Shown here: in pieces, positions 47,999-60,436 of the stretch
How positions within the stretch are numbered: position 1 is the stretch's first letter
How the letters are laid out: every line of letters starts with the position of its first letter
Assembly (NCBI GenBank): GCA_014898415.1
Contig: RCTD01000004.1
Coordinates: forward strand, 1-64,000
Direction: 5' to 3'
From: Stromatinia cepivora
Taxonomy: Eukaryota; Ascomycota; Leotiomycetes; Helotiales; Sclerotiniaceae
Length of the DNA stretch: 64,000 nucleotides
Translations under genes and position numbers: made by a program
The notes under the pieces: model-generated
Database searches by the model: none
What the model was told of the DNA's origin: nothing
The model's input: the letters and a program-made list of their open reading frames with translations, nothing else

Positions 47999-50900
47999 TG
48001 TAGAGTGTCAACGACGCGCTGATAAGTATTGGTGAGATTTATTCAATCAACGCGTGATGATGTGGTAATCTTGAATAGGTACGGGTAAGTGTGAAAAAGC
48101 TGGAGCATTTGATGTTAGCCCTATGGAAAATATGTCATTCTGGAGAAAAACGCTCGATGGGATAACGAGGACTATCTAAGGGCATGCATACCGGGAGTGG
48201 GTGCTCAAGTGTGTGTGCTGTCCAGGATCGACGACGGATCGGATTGTGGAGCGAGATTACGGTGGATTCCAAGTTTGGAAAAGCGAGGACGCAAGGGCAA
48301 ATGGTCTGGATTGCTGCCACTAAGATCAAATTTATTGCGAAGATATCGGTACCGTATGGTGTGGAGCGTTACAATTGGAAATTGAGACTGAAGCTTTTAA
48401 TGGTATCGAAGAATCGTTAAGTTGAAGAAGACAAAAGCCAGAAGTATTGAGATGCGTTGCGGTTGCGTGGGGAAGATCGTGGCACAGCAAATAGAAGGAA
48501 GAGAACGGAAGCAAAGCGCAAATCGATGGGAATAATAAAAAGTAAGGTGATGAATTGAAGGCTGAGCGGGGAGGAAAAGGATGGGAATTGTAAGACGGCG
48601 ATATGCCGAGCACGAGAAAAAAAGGTTGTGTGGAAGCAAGGAAGTGGCCCGAAAGTGTGTATGCCCTGGCTAAAAGGTCCGGTTCGAGCTATAGTAGACT
48701 GGCATGTATCAGGTAAAAAAGTCGAATTGTTTGATCAGTTGATAGAAGCAAAAAAAAGGAAATCCTGAGGTCTTTTTTTCTTTTGAGATTAAATTTTGCT
48801 AAATCTTTAGATTGACTTCGTTTGATCAACCTACAAAGTTTGGTAAAGTAGTACGGCAGATGTGGGTAAAAGTTACTCCAATTGTAGTAGTAAAGTAAGA
48901 GATGTAGTGATGATTTCACAGAACAGCAAGCTACCTCCTCCTGTATGCATTGAGTGCAACAATGTGGTGAAGATGCGAAGAGTGTTGTTTGTTGGTTGTA
49001 CTTTTCCCGATGGTCAGGATAGTACAATACAGTACAGTAAGTACAAGTACGGGACGATATCGATATCGAATTGATTATGAAAGTTGTAAAGGATGCGAGG
49101 GTAACTTTGGTGTCTTAGTATATCAAGAGTGTTACTGTAATCGAATTGACATGGAATCGATTGGATGTGAAGTGATTCTTCAAAAGGTGGTTCAAAGGTG
49201 GTTCAAAGGTGTGGCCAGGGCGTCTTGAACTTCTGGGGTGTTGGCGCTTCGAATGGATCAAATTTTGATTTTGATTTTGATTTTGATTTTGATTTTGATT
49301 TTGATTTTGATTTTGATTTTGATTTTGATTTTGATTTTGATTTTGATTTTGATTTTGATTTTGATTTTGATTTTCTTGTCCAGTCGTGGATTTTTGATTT
49401 TTGTTGGATTTGGATTGGATCTGATTGAGGCTTTGTCAAAAGTGGAACTTTGATTCTGGTTCTAGTTCCAGGTAACAATCAAAAAAGGCAACTTTTTGGT
49501 GGAATATCGAAAGAATTGATTACAAGGTAAGGGAAGGTCATCGTCGGTCAGGTTGAGTTATCAAAAAGGATGAAGGTAAAGAGGAGGGGAAGATGAGGGA
49601 GGGAGGGGAAAAAAGAGAGAGAAATCGAGGTGGTTCGCGACCTAAAAGAGTTTCTTGTTTACATTTTCTAAAAAGCGCGTTTTAGCGTGTCTTTTTTTTT
49701 CTTTTTTTTTCTTTTCAAATTTACTAGCCAATTAGAAAACGAACTTGGGAACGGAACGAAAACCAACGAAACCTTGGATGAATAGAATAATACCGGTAGA
49801 TGGATGCCAGCTATGTATGAACTTGTCAAATGTGAGCTGAAAACCATGAAGCCATGAAAGATAATCAACCAATCTCCAGTTAAAATCTGCAAGGTCATAT
49901 ATTATGCATAACAAGTTCATCCCATAAAAATCTCTTCATCTTTCTTAATTCCCATTTAATAACCTTAATGAAAAAATTCTTTTCATAAAAAGGTTCGGAG
50001 TAGACGTTCTCTGCTGGGTTCAATCATGAAGATCTAAAAATATCCTTCCACCACATCACCGAAAACCACAAGCCAACCCAAGACTTTCTGCACCCCACGG
50101 TGACGCTGATGGCAAGCGGATCATTTGCAGGAAACGGGAAGGAAAGGTAAATTGAAGACGAGGTATGCCTGCCTGTAACACGACCAAACCCTTTCTCGTC
50201 CAAATTTTAAAATTACATTTAGTACAACTCATCGTGACGTTGACCCCCCCCAGACCAAAGACTAGACCTAAAAGCGTTGGGACAACCCTAATCAACCCTA
50301 ACTCTTTCGCTTTCGACTCACATGCTAATCTATTCCATCCATACAATCCATTCCCTTCACCCTTTATCCCTGGATAATCAGTGACGACCCCTCACAATGC
50401 CTGTCCTTTTATACCTATATCGTAATCGGAGGTATCAATGAATCACTGACCACCATGACGAAACAATCCTAGCAAAGAGCGAAAAGGCTGAGTTTGATGA
50501 ATATGATGGGAAACGTTCGGTCTGGCCGGAGCATACATCCTTAACATCCTTATCAACTTGACGTTACCAATTACGGCCTCCCTTTTCTGGAAAATGAAGT
50601 CGATATGATATTTATGCCTTGTATAAGTATCGGTGAATATGTAGATACTTATCTCCGACTTGTTTCTTAGCATTGAAAGTCGTTCTGGAAGTTACTAGGT
50701 GGGTAGTGTTTGATTTTGTAGGGCTTTAGATCTTCGGCGAAGATGGAGCCTGCCCCAGCGCCCGATGTTCATGCACATATATTATACATGACTTGGATTC
50801 GTGGGGAGGCGGTGAAGAAGTACGAGACGGAATGCTCCCCCTTATGCAGCTCGTTTGTTTCACTATCAATCACGTGGAGCAGGAGGACTGGTTGATCACT

Positions 50901-51094
50901 GTCATACACTTCATATATCGCACAAGTCTATGTAGTTTCATGGTCATACAAAAAATGCAGCGTCATACAATGCCGTCCAATAGCCTCGAATGCCATTCGA
51001 CCTCCTCTTGTAGAGGTATTTCAAAAGTCCCATTTAAATCAGATCCGTTTCCCTTTACGCCGCCTATGCTACCTTATCCTGATTTTAAAATTGC
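47999..51094. other. Intergenic region upstream of the forkhead gene and downstream of MID1
   Basis: 3.1 kb without a supported gene. It contains the hexanucleotide array at 49267-49374 and homopurine/homopyrimidine stretches (e.g. 49560-49625, 49690-49716). The forkhead promoter and 5' UTR must lie here. Frames at 48135-49230 and 49668-50673 overlap on several strands and show no domain. The plus frame 50793-51206 is largely antisense to MID1. Confidence 0.6.
49267..49374. repeat. (GATTTT)18 microsatellite
   Basis: Eighteen perfect 6-bp units. It yields artificial frames of Phe-Asp, Leu-Ile or Lys-Ser repeats on both strands, none of which is a gene. Confidence 0.97.
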
Positions 51095-53170
51095 TCAGAT
51101 GCCACTCAACATGAACATCGTACTCAACATTGCCGCTCCAAATGCCATTGTTTGTGGTATCGAGCTTGCACTCCCAACCGATCGATCATGTACAGCACCG
51201 GGATAATTGCACGTAACTTGCCCGCTTTCATCTGCCGTTCTCCGTATGCCATAACTTGTATCGAAGCCCGTATCTCCTGGGGTAGGGCACGCGAAGTTCA
51301 TGATGGCCGGGCAGGCTCGGACAATTCCATAGCACAGATCATCACAGGGTAAGATCTCCTTGTAGGGCCCGGGTTGGACCTGTGTATCGATAGCCACATT
51401 TCGAGAACCGTTCATAGCCAGTGAAGAGTTTGCTAGAATGAGTTGCTCGGGACTAAGCGTTGTATGGTTTGGAAACGGCTGTCCCATAGCTCGTTCCTGT
51501 AACCATGGAAGATCATTTGAAAAATCGGTACATCTTGGTATGGTGACTGAACAAAGCCAGTTTTTATACGCAGCATCACAGGTGGTGCAATTTTGAGCAA
51601 GCGAATACTGAGCAGACGAAGTAGTGTTGCAAGGAATCTGTGCTAAAGCCTTCTTGAAGTACTTGTAAGACTCGTAGGTTGATTTATCGTACCATTCTGC
51701 AAGAGCGGAAGTGTTTGGGAAGTTGTTAGGATTTGACGGAACTGTCCAGGCAACCTGATCGCAGAATGTGAGATTATACACGAGGGCGCAATTGTCGGCT
51801 ATACGGGGATTAGCTCAATAAGTAAACAACAATCATCACAATCACATACCCGAAATTGTGGAAAAGGTCATGGCTTTCCAGACTTGTCCACCACCGCCTA
51901 CTCCCTCGCGTCCAAGAGCGGTTGCGTTACCATTCATTGCGAGAATACTATAGTAGGATGTGCCAGCAGTTAACCCGTCAAAGTATAATTGCTGTTTGGG
52001 ATAATCATCTTCCCCTCTTGTAGTCATCGACACTTGGATTTTGCCAGTACTCTGACCTCCATTAATGGTTCCTGCTATTTCCGCGTTGTTCTCCAATCCA
52101 CAGTACGAATATTGCAAGCCTGTCATGGAAGAACTGGCTGTTTTGCTGGCGAACATGGTGAAAGGAGGTGTCAGATTAACCCAATCATTGTATATCGAGC
52201 CATTATCTGTGGTGAGATCATGGGTAACAAGCAGAGCTGACCCACTATCGCTATCCACAAGGATGAGATTTGACTCATCGCTGTTGTAATAATGGTAAGG
52301 CGCGTCAATCGATGCAGCAATCTGCGCGTTCCATATGCCTGTGTAGTCTGCGGTCATATTTGGGCCTGACAGACCAATGTAAACATCCCCGGTAGCATTC
52401 AAAGTGACCACTGCGGCTCCGCCATTCAATTTGTAAGATTGCTGCAGGCTGTCGTCCTGTCCAGGTCCCGGATTCTTGTTCTCCCCAGACTGTGACATGT
52501 AGATTTCTAGCTGCGAGGGTGCCTCCATGTTTGCTTCTTTAGCTTCGGGCTGCTTGCAGGTATTAACAGTGATATATAGCGTCCTAGTACTCGCGGAGCT
52601 AGATTGTCGAGGCCACAACGCGGAATTTGCACCCTTACCTTCGGACAGAATCTGCTCCCCGTCTTCGACTTCAAGAAACTGACGGTCCGAAATCTCGAAA
52701 GCCGCCTCACCCGTATCAGCGACACTCTCAGCATTCCTTTTCCGAAACCGAACAGGAGAAGGTAGACCGCTTGCTTGTGGAGAAAAGGCACCCCATAATG
52801 AGGAGTTTAGGAATGAAAACGATATCGTTTGTCCTTGTTCAATGTTTGTCGTTACAGCGCGATTGTTAAGTAATGGAATGGGATCAGTCTCCGATGCAAC
52901 CCTCCCAATTATGCTCCGATCAAATCCTACAAATTCGGCCTCATATCCTTCGACTCCTAGTTCTATAACCTCCTCCTCGCTATCCAGCTCCAAGATATTT
53001 ATATCCATCAACCTCTCATGATTATGATCTTCTGGTCGTATCGAATCAACATCGGCGGCATATGCAAAGTGAGAGGATGAAAAAGTCAGATATAATATCA
53101 GTAGCATGATCGATCCCATGAGAGACGCAGCCAGCCGCGATTGTAGCGGACTGAGCTTTGGCAGAGGCAT
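51095..53170 (-). CDS. MID1: Mid1, stretch-activated calcium-channel subunit
   Basis: Two exons, 53170-51850 and 51798-51095, joined across a 51-bp intron (donor GTATGT, acceptor TATAG, GCTAAT branch-like site), give 674 residues. The protein has an N-terminal signal peptide (hydrophobic residues ~16-30, AYA before ~39), many N-glycosylation sequons, and the Cys-rich C-terminal half typical of Mid1. The exon junction recreates CALVYNLTFC, a conserved Mid1 motif; PCDDLCYGIVRACP and CPTPGD follow. Mid1 works with Cch1 as a plasma-membrane/ER calcium-influx channel needed for survival of mating or stress signals and for cell-wall integrity. The C-terminus is a short hydrophobic tail. A little longer than yeast Mid1 (548 residues), as is usual in filamentous fungi. 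Confidence 0.95.
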
Positions 53171-53953
53171 TGCAATTGCGGTATTGGAAAATGCCCATTG
53201 GAAAGTCGCAAATCTCGTCGCTGGAGAGTTTAAGCATCAGTTTTATTTATTTCAGTTGATATTGGATCCGGCCTGCGAATTTCATGTCTGCAATCGACCG
53301 AATGTTTAAAGAAAGTGGGTTGTTCGCCGAAGACCGTTGGAGAGTAACTTTTGATGTTTGAGTGAAGTCTCAAGCTCCTGGTCCTCTAACCTTGCTGTAT
53401 ACTGTTCTCTTGGCCAATGATAGAGCTTTAATTTTAGTTGATGCCGTAATTACCCCTATATGGTATGGTTTACAATTTACGAGTCCCGATACGGCAATCA
53501 CGATGGTATTTAAAGTAAAACGTGCAAAAATCAAATGTAGATTTGTCATTAAGCATTTTGAGGTAGTTGTGGCACGAATTTTATCAATTCAGCCTTCCTA
53601 TTGTCATATCATACGTACCACCAAATAAAATGTCGACAAAATATCCTCTACCACATATCCCATCAATTTGAACCAAAAAATACGAGACTCTTGGTGAATT
53701 TCAGGCAATGTCAACAGAGCACTCGAATTGTCCCACAGATGATAAGAAGTTCGTTGCAATGTTCCACTAACATCATTCATGTCTGACAGTTTCTGCTCCA
53801 CCCTCAACGCCCACGGCTCAAGACCCCGCCCCCTCATAGTCTGACGCCTACAATTATCATTCGTGGCTCTACGCATGTCCCCACCATTCTGCCCATGTAT
53901 TGCTGAGATGGATGATTTCGGCAGCACGATAGTGGTACACGCTTGCTAGTCCA
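53171..53953. other. Intergenic region between YOP1 and MID1
   Basis: ~780 bp expected to hold the MID1 promoter/5' UTR and the YOP1 3' UTR. Frames here (e.g. 53604-53927) lack recognisable features. Confidence 0.6.
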
Positions 53954-54684
53954 TTACAAGGACTTGTCTACAGTAGCGTTGACCTTGCTAGCACCAGAGA
54001 AGTATCTGGAAAAGACTGGTGAAATGAAGGAGCGGAAGACGACTTGGGCACCGCTAAAAAAGAGTATTAGTCCTATCTGAGGATGCGTGCGTGGTTGAAG
54101 TTATATGAATCTTACCTGGTGACTGGGAGTGCGAGCCACAAAACGAGGATGAACTTGAAGGTGTAGTAAAAAGGGAACCAATATACAACGGTGAACACAC
54201 TCTCAAACACAGTCAAGAAGGCGAAGACAACCCAGTACTGGAGGTGTGTATATATTAGCAATAGTTCAATCAAGTATCATTTGCGAATTATTTACCGTGA
54301 GCCACTGAGTGTCATCTGCTTTTCCAACACTGAACAAAGCTTCTAAAGAGTAGTACCCTGGAAGAACAAATCCAGCAAGGTTCGTAAGAAGTTGACCTCC
54401 AATGTTGAAGAAGATGAAAAAGAAGTAAAATGCAATCACGCCCAAGAAAGCGTAGACCTTGGGAACGTTGCTTTGCTTTTCGAGGTTGTTCAAGGTTGGG
54501 TATTTGGAGAGCTGGGGTCACACAATCAGCCAAACGGTTCATGCATCAACAGAGTTTGGCACGCCCATCATAGCCAGAAAACCATCGGTCTTCGAGAGAT
54601 TCGCATCTGGATCCGGAGTGTGCGAGAACTTACTTCCTTATCAATTTGGGCAATGGTTCCCTGGACTTTGTCTTGGAACGACAT
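53954..54684 (-). CDS. YOP1: Yop1, ER membrane-curving protein (TB2/DP1/REEP family)
   Basis: Four exons, 54684-54634, 54511-54296, 54237-54116 and 54053-53954, encode 162 residues. Introns are 122, 58 and 62 bp with GT-AG ends. The protein opens MSFQDKVQGTIAQIDKE, then LSKYPTLNNLEKQSNVPKVY, a first hydrophobic hairpin (FLGVIAFYFFFIFFNIGG), PGYYSLEALFS, the family signature KADDTQWLTYWVV across an exon junction, and a second hydrophobic hairpin ending FKFILVLWLALP. Yop1 inserts hairpins into the outer leaflet of ER tubules, binds reticulons and Yip1, and shapes the tubular ER. Length agrees with fungal Yop1 (about 160-180). The ATG lies just after an untranslated leader; RFX is its divergent neighbour. 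Confidence 0.95.
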
Positions 54685-56643
54685 TTTGAAAGATATATGT
54701 TGCGCAAAGCTATTACTTAGGTTGTAGAGATTGTATGCGTGTGTTGTAGAGATTTTTTGAGTGCAAAATTTCGAGGAGCTTATTGTTATTTGTGTTGTTT
54801 GCGTTGTTTGTGTTTGTGGGACAGTTTGTGAGGAAGGAGGATTCTATGGTTGGGCAAAAAGTGTTCTTTGTCTGACGCTACTATGACGAACCGGAGAAGC
54901 TTGGACAACCGATCGGAGAGCGGGGGTCAAACATCAACTCTACGCACAAAGAAGCAATTGGTAGAAATATACAGGAATTTATGAATGCACTCAAGGAATT
55001 CTTCTCTACTCATCACAAAGAGGTTTGTTTGCAAGTCCTTTAAAGGATCTACTCAGATAATTCTGCTGTATATATCAAGTTCTTGAAAGGTCTTGTCTTC
55101 CTCTTCTTCAGTGCGGAAGCTGGTAGAATAACCCTCGGAGGAATGTGGAAAAAGACTGGTGGGGGGATTAGGGTTTACATTTTGTCTACTTTTTATTGGT
55201 AGATACCGACCGGGAAGATTTGAATATGCCAACTGTACAAATCTGCACTTCTTCCTAGAGAAGAGAAAGCCGCGGACCAGAACAAGCCAACGAAAGTTTA
55301 TTAAGATGGTAAGCTCGATATCAGTCGTGATGAAAGAAGATCGAGTCATTTCATTTTTAGTCCTCGAGTTACCAGTGTTTTTCTTATACCCTGATCCAAA
55401 ATATATATAAGATCAATAGACGTAAATGATGAATGTATATTGAGTTATTTCATAGTCATCTAGTCGTCTAGCTACCAATGAGCCAGTGTCCTTGATCACA
55501 GTCAGATACACACCATAATCCAAGCTGTACGTAAGATGAGTGTTGAGTTAAACATAGTGTGATAGCTTGCTGTTGGGAAGTAACAGGACAAGATCAGCCA
55601 ACATTCTTCATCTTAAATCCCATCGAACAAATTTAGGGATTAGTTCTTCAGACGATGGAATACATTAGGATAGCAATAACAGATTTGAACACTAGAATGA
55701 ATTAGAGTAACAAGATAGATTTGGACATTATAATATACCTACCTAGTATGCATACCTAAAGATTGGGAAAGAGCACGAGTAGATCAGAACATTGGAAAAG
55801 ATTCAGATAGATGGAGATAGTAATGATGTACATGGGCAGTAACAGTTTGTAGAGCATGAGCATGTGATATTACTTGGTCGGTGGTCGAGGGCTGTTCTTA
55901 TATTTCAATCTGCTTCTTTCCTTCTTTTCCATTCCTTCATCGTTTTCTTATTGAAGCATTAGTGCTCCGTACGTTATTAAAGTCCGATAAAGGCTAGTGA
56001 AACTCTGTCATACAGTTCTGGAATAACTTTGACAACTCCAAATGATATGAGATGCATACCTTCTTCATTCAAGACATTACTTTGCATGAGCTAGCAGCGA
56101 AAAGTCGAGTCTCCGAGTTCACCGCCAACATAAGGGAAATTAAAATTTGAAAGAATGCGAATAATGGTGATGATATAAATAATGCAAATTGATTTATTCC
56201 TAAACACATATCCAGTATTCAAAAAAGTATCTGTGCAGTACTTTCGCTCATTTGAAGAATTGAAAGTTTCACCAATTTTTCAATCCAACATTTATTATTA
56301 TTGATGTTTGTTTTGTTGTGAATCCTCCAGTCATCATCAATCATTGAACTAAGCCTAATTTAGACTGGGTTCTGCTTCCCCGTTAACCGGAATACCTCAA
56401 GACTTGGTAAACAATTGAAATCAACCTTTCAAAATACATATCACGACAAAGGACGACAACAGGAACGACCCGCTCTCCTTTCAATCGGTAAGTATCCATA
56501 TCGCAGGATCAGATTGGCATCAGAGTATTAGGAGTCCATAGGGGTCCATAGTCAAGTCAAGAAAGGGTACACATCGCAAAATAAACAAAGCCCCAGCCAC
56601 TTTTTCCGATCATTTTCTTCGACTCCACGAACAACAACCTCGC
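54685..56643. other. Divergent intergenic region between YOP1 and the RFX gene
   Basis: About 2 kb containing both promoters. No supported gene: the overlapping frames at 55053-55410 show no domain. An ATGGTAAG at 55305 resembles a start codon spliced immediately, but no coding exon follows it. Confidence 0.55.
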
Positions 56644-59306
56644 ATGGAAATTATGGGTAAGTGATGATACCCTTCTCTAATATATGATGCGCTGCAATGC
56701 GCGAATCCTTCCAATGTGTGTATAGATTCTAACTACTTTGAAATATTGAAGATCAACAACCGTCCGGTGAAAAAATTCCTGTCAAACGATCGAGATCCAA
56801 CACCGCGATGTCCGCCAAACCTCGCAAACGTCCTCAATCTCGAGCTTCCACAACTAGTATTCATAGCGGGCTTGCACAGCCAGTATTGGAGCAGCAGTAT
56901 ATGGAACCGGCGCAGTGGTATGAGCACAACTCCAATCCACAACACAACAATATTCCTCAATTGTCAGCCGAAGACATGGTCATGCATAGTGCTTCGCAAC
57001 TACAAAATCCCCGACCTTATGATATGGAGCATTCCCTCAATGGCGTTTCGAATCACAACATGCAATCGTATCATTCGGAAGTGCAATATGGACCTGAAAA
57101 CGGACGTCAATCTATACCAATGGACAATTATGCTCAAAATTATGGAGAGGGTGACTGTCAAGTCTTAGAAGGTCGCAGTGATGAGCAAGATGAGGTAGAC
57201 TCCGTAGCGGGGGCAACTGGAACAACAAAGAAGGCCTCGAGATCAAGCGCCGCCAATGAGTTAGAAATGAGACAGCTATTCCACTCAAATAAACACCGCA
57301 CCTTACCCGAAGTTGCTGCGGAACTTCTCTTAAATGAAAGAGGACCACAGTCGGAAAGACAGAGACAAGTATTTGCTATGCTCTGGTAGGTGCATCATGT
57401 TACGGAGCTTGAATCACACTAATGAATTTCTTTAGGATCAACAAAGTCTGCGATAAAGGTACAGGGTCCGTTCCAAGAGGTCGTGTTTACGCAAACTATG
57501 TTTCGAGATGCGGCACAGAGAAGGTAACGGTCTTGAATCCGGCATCTTTCGGCAAACTTGTTCGTGTGCTTTTTCCAGGGTTAAAAACACGGAGACTTGG
57601 TATGCGCGGGGAATCAAAGTATCACTACGTCAACTTCAGTCTCAAGGATGACCAGCCACAATTGCATGAGACTCAAACTCAGCAGCCCATCACAAACTTC
57701 AACGATGCGGGTTTTGCGCAAAGCTTCAAGTATGAATAACCATCTCCTATGTGAATTCATTGCTAATGCTAACGAAAGCAGTCAAAGCATGACATCGCAA
57801 ATTCAGTACCCCGTGGACAAATATCCAATCGACAGAGCTCCATTCCCATCTCCCGCAATTGCTCAAGAACCTGAGCAACGCAAACAACGACCGGGAGGAT
57901 TCATTAGACCTCACAGCCTCTACACCCACCCAGTGGTCGCGAAGCTTGCAGATCTTGAATGTACAACAAAGACACCTCAAGTCCTTCATTTTGCACCTTT
58001 AGGGGAACCTTCTTTGCAAGAATATGGAGCTATTTTGCTCCCTAAAATCCAGCCATTTTTGCCCGCGGGCACGGATTCAGATTCAGCACTTGCATTATCT
58101 GCGCTTTATCGCTCTCATTGCACTTCCCTCGTTGAACAAGTTCGTTTCTGCAAAGAGAAAACATTCTTCCATCTCTTCACGGCTTTTCAAGGCACTTTGA
58201 CGATGCCCGTGCAAAAATTGTTTGCCGACAAAGCCCTCGCACCGTGGATTAACCAGTGCGATATTATTATGTACCAAAGTATGATGCGCGTCGTGGCACC
58301 TCTGACACTTCAAGTTGTGCCTAAAGTAGTTTTGGACACTTTGCGCAACATTTCCGACCGTCTAGTTACACATATTCAAAACTCATTCCATGGCCAACCG
58401 GCACATGTCATTGAGGCGAAAGTCGGACCAGCTACAACTTTTGCTAGCCTTTTGGACAAAGAATTAAGAGTGAATCTAACTGCTCATGCTGCAGCAAACA
58501 TGCTGTCCAATCCTTACAATCGTGATTCAATGTACGAGGACTTTATAACCATGGTCAACATAAGAAAGGTTGCGGAAAGCGTGCCTACGAGAGGGATGGA
58601 TGACGTAGTTAATCTCTTGATAACGGAACTACGTGATCTTCTCGATCCCAGCGAGGTGTCGTGGGAGATAGAAGGACAAACTCCTTTTGGAGAAATGGTT
58701 GCGCGCATGGGCCGTCAACGACAAGCGAGCGTCCATGCCGACCCAACTACGGAAAATGTTCTCGATCGTTGGGTGAACATGCTTCTCTCGCTACCTGCCA
58801 AATTTCCGTATGCTACACATGCAGAAATCGTTTGGTGTGTCCAAAAGATTGGCACAGCTGTGATGAGAGATCTTACTATCGCCCAAGGCAAAAGCTTTGG
58901 TGCTTGGTGGGTAACTAAATGTTGGATAGACGAGATGATTGCATTCATGGCGGAGCAAGGAGGCTTTATGCAGCGAGAAATCAGTCAAGGAACGATGGGG
59001 GATATGCCTAAGAATCCCGCTGCGAGTCGAAGAAATAGTCAGCAAGAAGGCCGATACAGTAGCGGAAGTGATGAATTTCTTGGGCGTGGGGCCAATGGTG
59101 AGCGGAGCGTCTCAGGTCCTCGGCCAATGGATCTTGCAAGAGAGGCTGCAATGAATGCAGCTGCTGGTCATGATGATAGTGGGATTGGAATGAGGACACC
59201 TGATGATGAGTTTTCAATGGGAAAATTTGGATTCGTCCAAGATGATGGGCATGCATCGATGGAATCTAATTCTCTTCATGCTGTATCACAAGGATCCATG
59301 TCTTGA
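56644..59306 (+). CDS. RFX-family winged-helix transcription factor
   Basis: Four exons, 56644-56656, 56752-57385, 57436-57729 and 57782-59306, give 821 residues. Introns are 95, 50 and 52 bp, each with a CTAA(C/T) branch site. The RFX DNA-binding domain is at residues ~209-283, split by intron 2: RQVFAMLWINKVCD, VPRGRVYANYVSRC, LNPASFGKLVRVLFPGLK, TRRLGMRGESKYHYV. These are the contacts for X-box DNA. In budding yeast the family member Crt1/Rfx1 represses ribonucleotide reductase and DNA-damage genes; in filamentous fungi RFX proteins influence division and development. The ~500 residues after the domain match fungal RFX C-terminal regions. The 13-bp first exon is inferred: the frame upstream of ATG 56808 is open back to 56740, giving KIPVKRSRS-type coding, and the donor GTAAGT follows ATG 56644. 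If wrong, translation starts at 56808 (798 residues). Confidence 0.9.
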
Positions 59307-60436
59307 GTTTTGAATGAAACTCTAAATATTGAGTAATTGGGTCAAAGGCGAGGCGTAATGGATGGTCAAGGGTTTGGGGTTGGATAATGTGATGAGGGAA
59401 GGACGATTTTTTAACGACCAACGATTATACGAATGGCTGTAGAATGGATGGATACCTAAGGTGTAAAATTGGGATGGTCTTGATTATCTTACTCTGGCGA
59501 CTTGAGTATGTGTTCGCTGATTGGGCTATTGAGGGTTTTGGCTCAGCATCTTTGGAGTATCGAGTTGGATGGCGTTTCCCATGTGAAGGGTAAATTTACT
59601 GTTGTAATTATCTATAAAGGGGGATAATGGTGATAAGAAAGGAATCGCACCAAAATTGGTTTCCATCTATGATTGAATACTGCTTGGCCTGTTCTTAAAC
59701 ACTTTCCTTATGACAATGTCCTTCCTTTCTAGCATCGAGGAACCAAAACCAGCTCAATAATCTAAGTATCAACACACTTGTTGATATCATTTGCTTCTAT
59801 ATATGGAAACCATTCCAAGTTATCATTCTTCTAATGACAATGAATAGGCAGTCGCAGCAAGTGGTACCTGATTGGCGCTTGTTGAATTAATGAAGGGGAT
59901 CTTTGATGGTTTTATCCACTCCTCGATTACTCATTATTCTCTTTGTGAAAAACAGAAGCCTAATCTAAGTTTATAAAGATATAATATCACGCAATATCAT
60001 CTCTACCTCAATAAACTCAGGCGAATATCTACTCTATACTCAAGATTATTTGATAACCATATGTATGTCAGGTCAGCCTTCAAAATTAACCTTCCCCCCT
60101 TTTTTCCAATTTCCCAATTTCTCCATGAATCTTATCTTAGCTCCCATCTATTTTCCTTAAAGGCTCGCTAATGATAAAGAACTTGATATTGTAGGTCTGA
60201 CGTGACTGAACTGGTCCCGCATTACTGGGGTCCGATATGATGCCGATGCAGGTTCGAAAATAATTATACATACCTAGTATATCTCTGGTATGACTCTTTT
60301 TCAAATCATTCTCTAAACTTTTCTAGACTTTTATTTTCTACATTTTTCTTCAAAATAGCACAGTTATTTATTTCAATTTTAAAACTAATTTACCTTGCAG
60401 TAATCAATTGGAATTATCCACTGGCAGTTTTGGACA
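59307..60436. other. Intergenic region between the RFX and aspartate kinase genes
   Basis: RFX 3' UTR and aspartate kinase promoter; pyrimidine-rich runs at 60085-60125 and 60290-60350. No gene seen. Confidence 0.6.

Noticed and set aside
49198..49478. Overlapping frames with Phe-Asp, Leu-Ile and Lys-Ser repeats on both strands
   Set aside because: All derive from the (GATTTT)18 array; no coding evidence beyond it.
50793..51206. 137-codon plus-strand frame
   Set aside because: The second half is antisense to the last MID1 exon and the first half shows no domain.
52507..52869. Additional frames inside MID1
   Set aside because: Shadows of the MID1 coding sequence in other phases.
55159..55410. 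83-codon frame in the YOP1-RFX divergent region, with ATGGTAAG at 55305
   Set aside because: No recognisable domain, no downstream coding exon, and another frame overlaps on the opposite strand.
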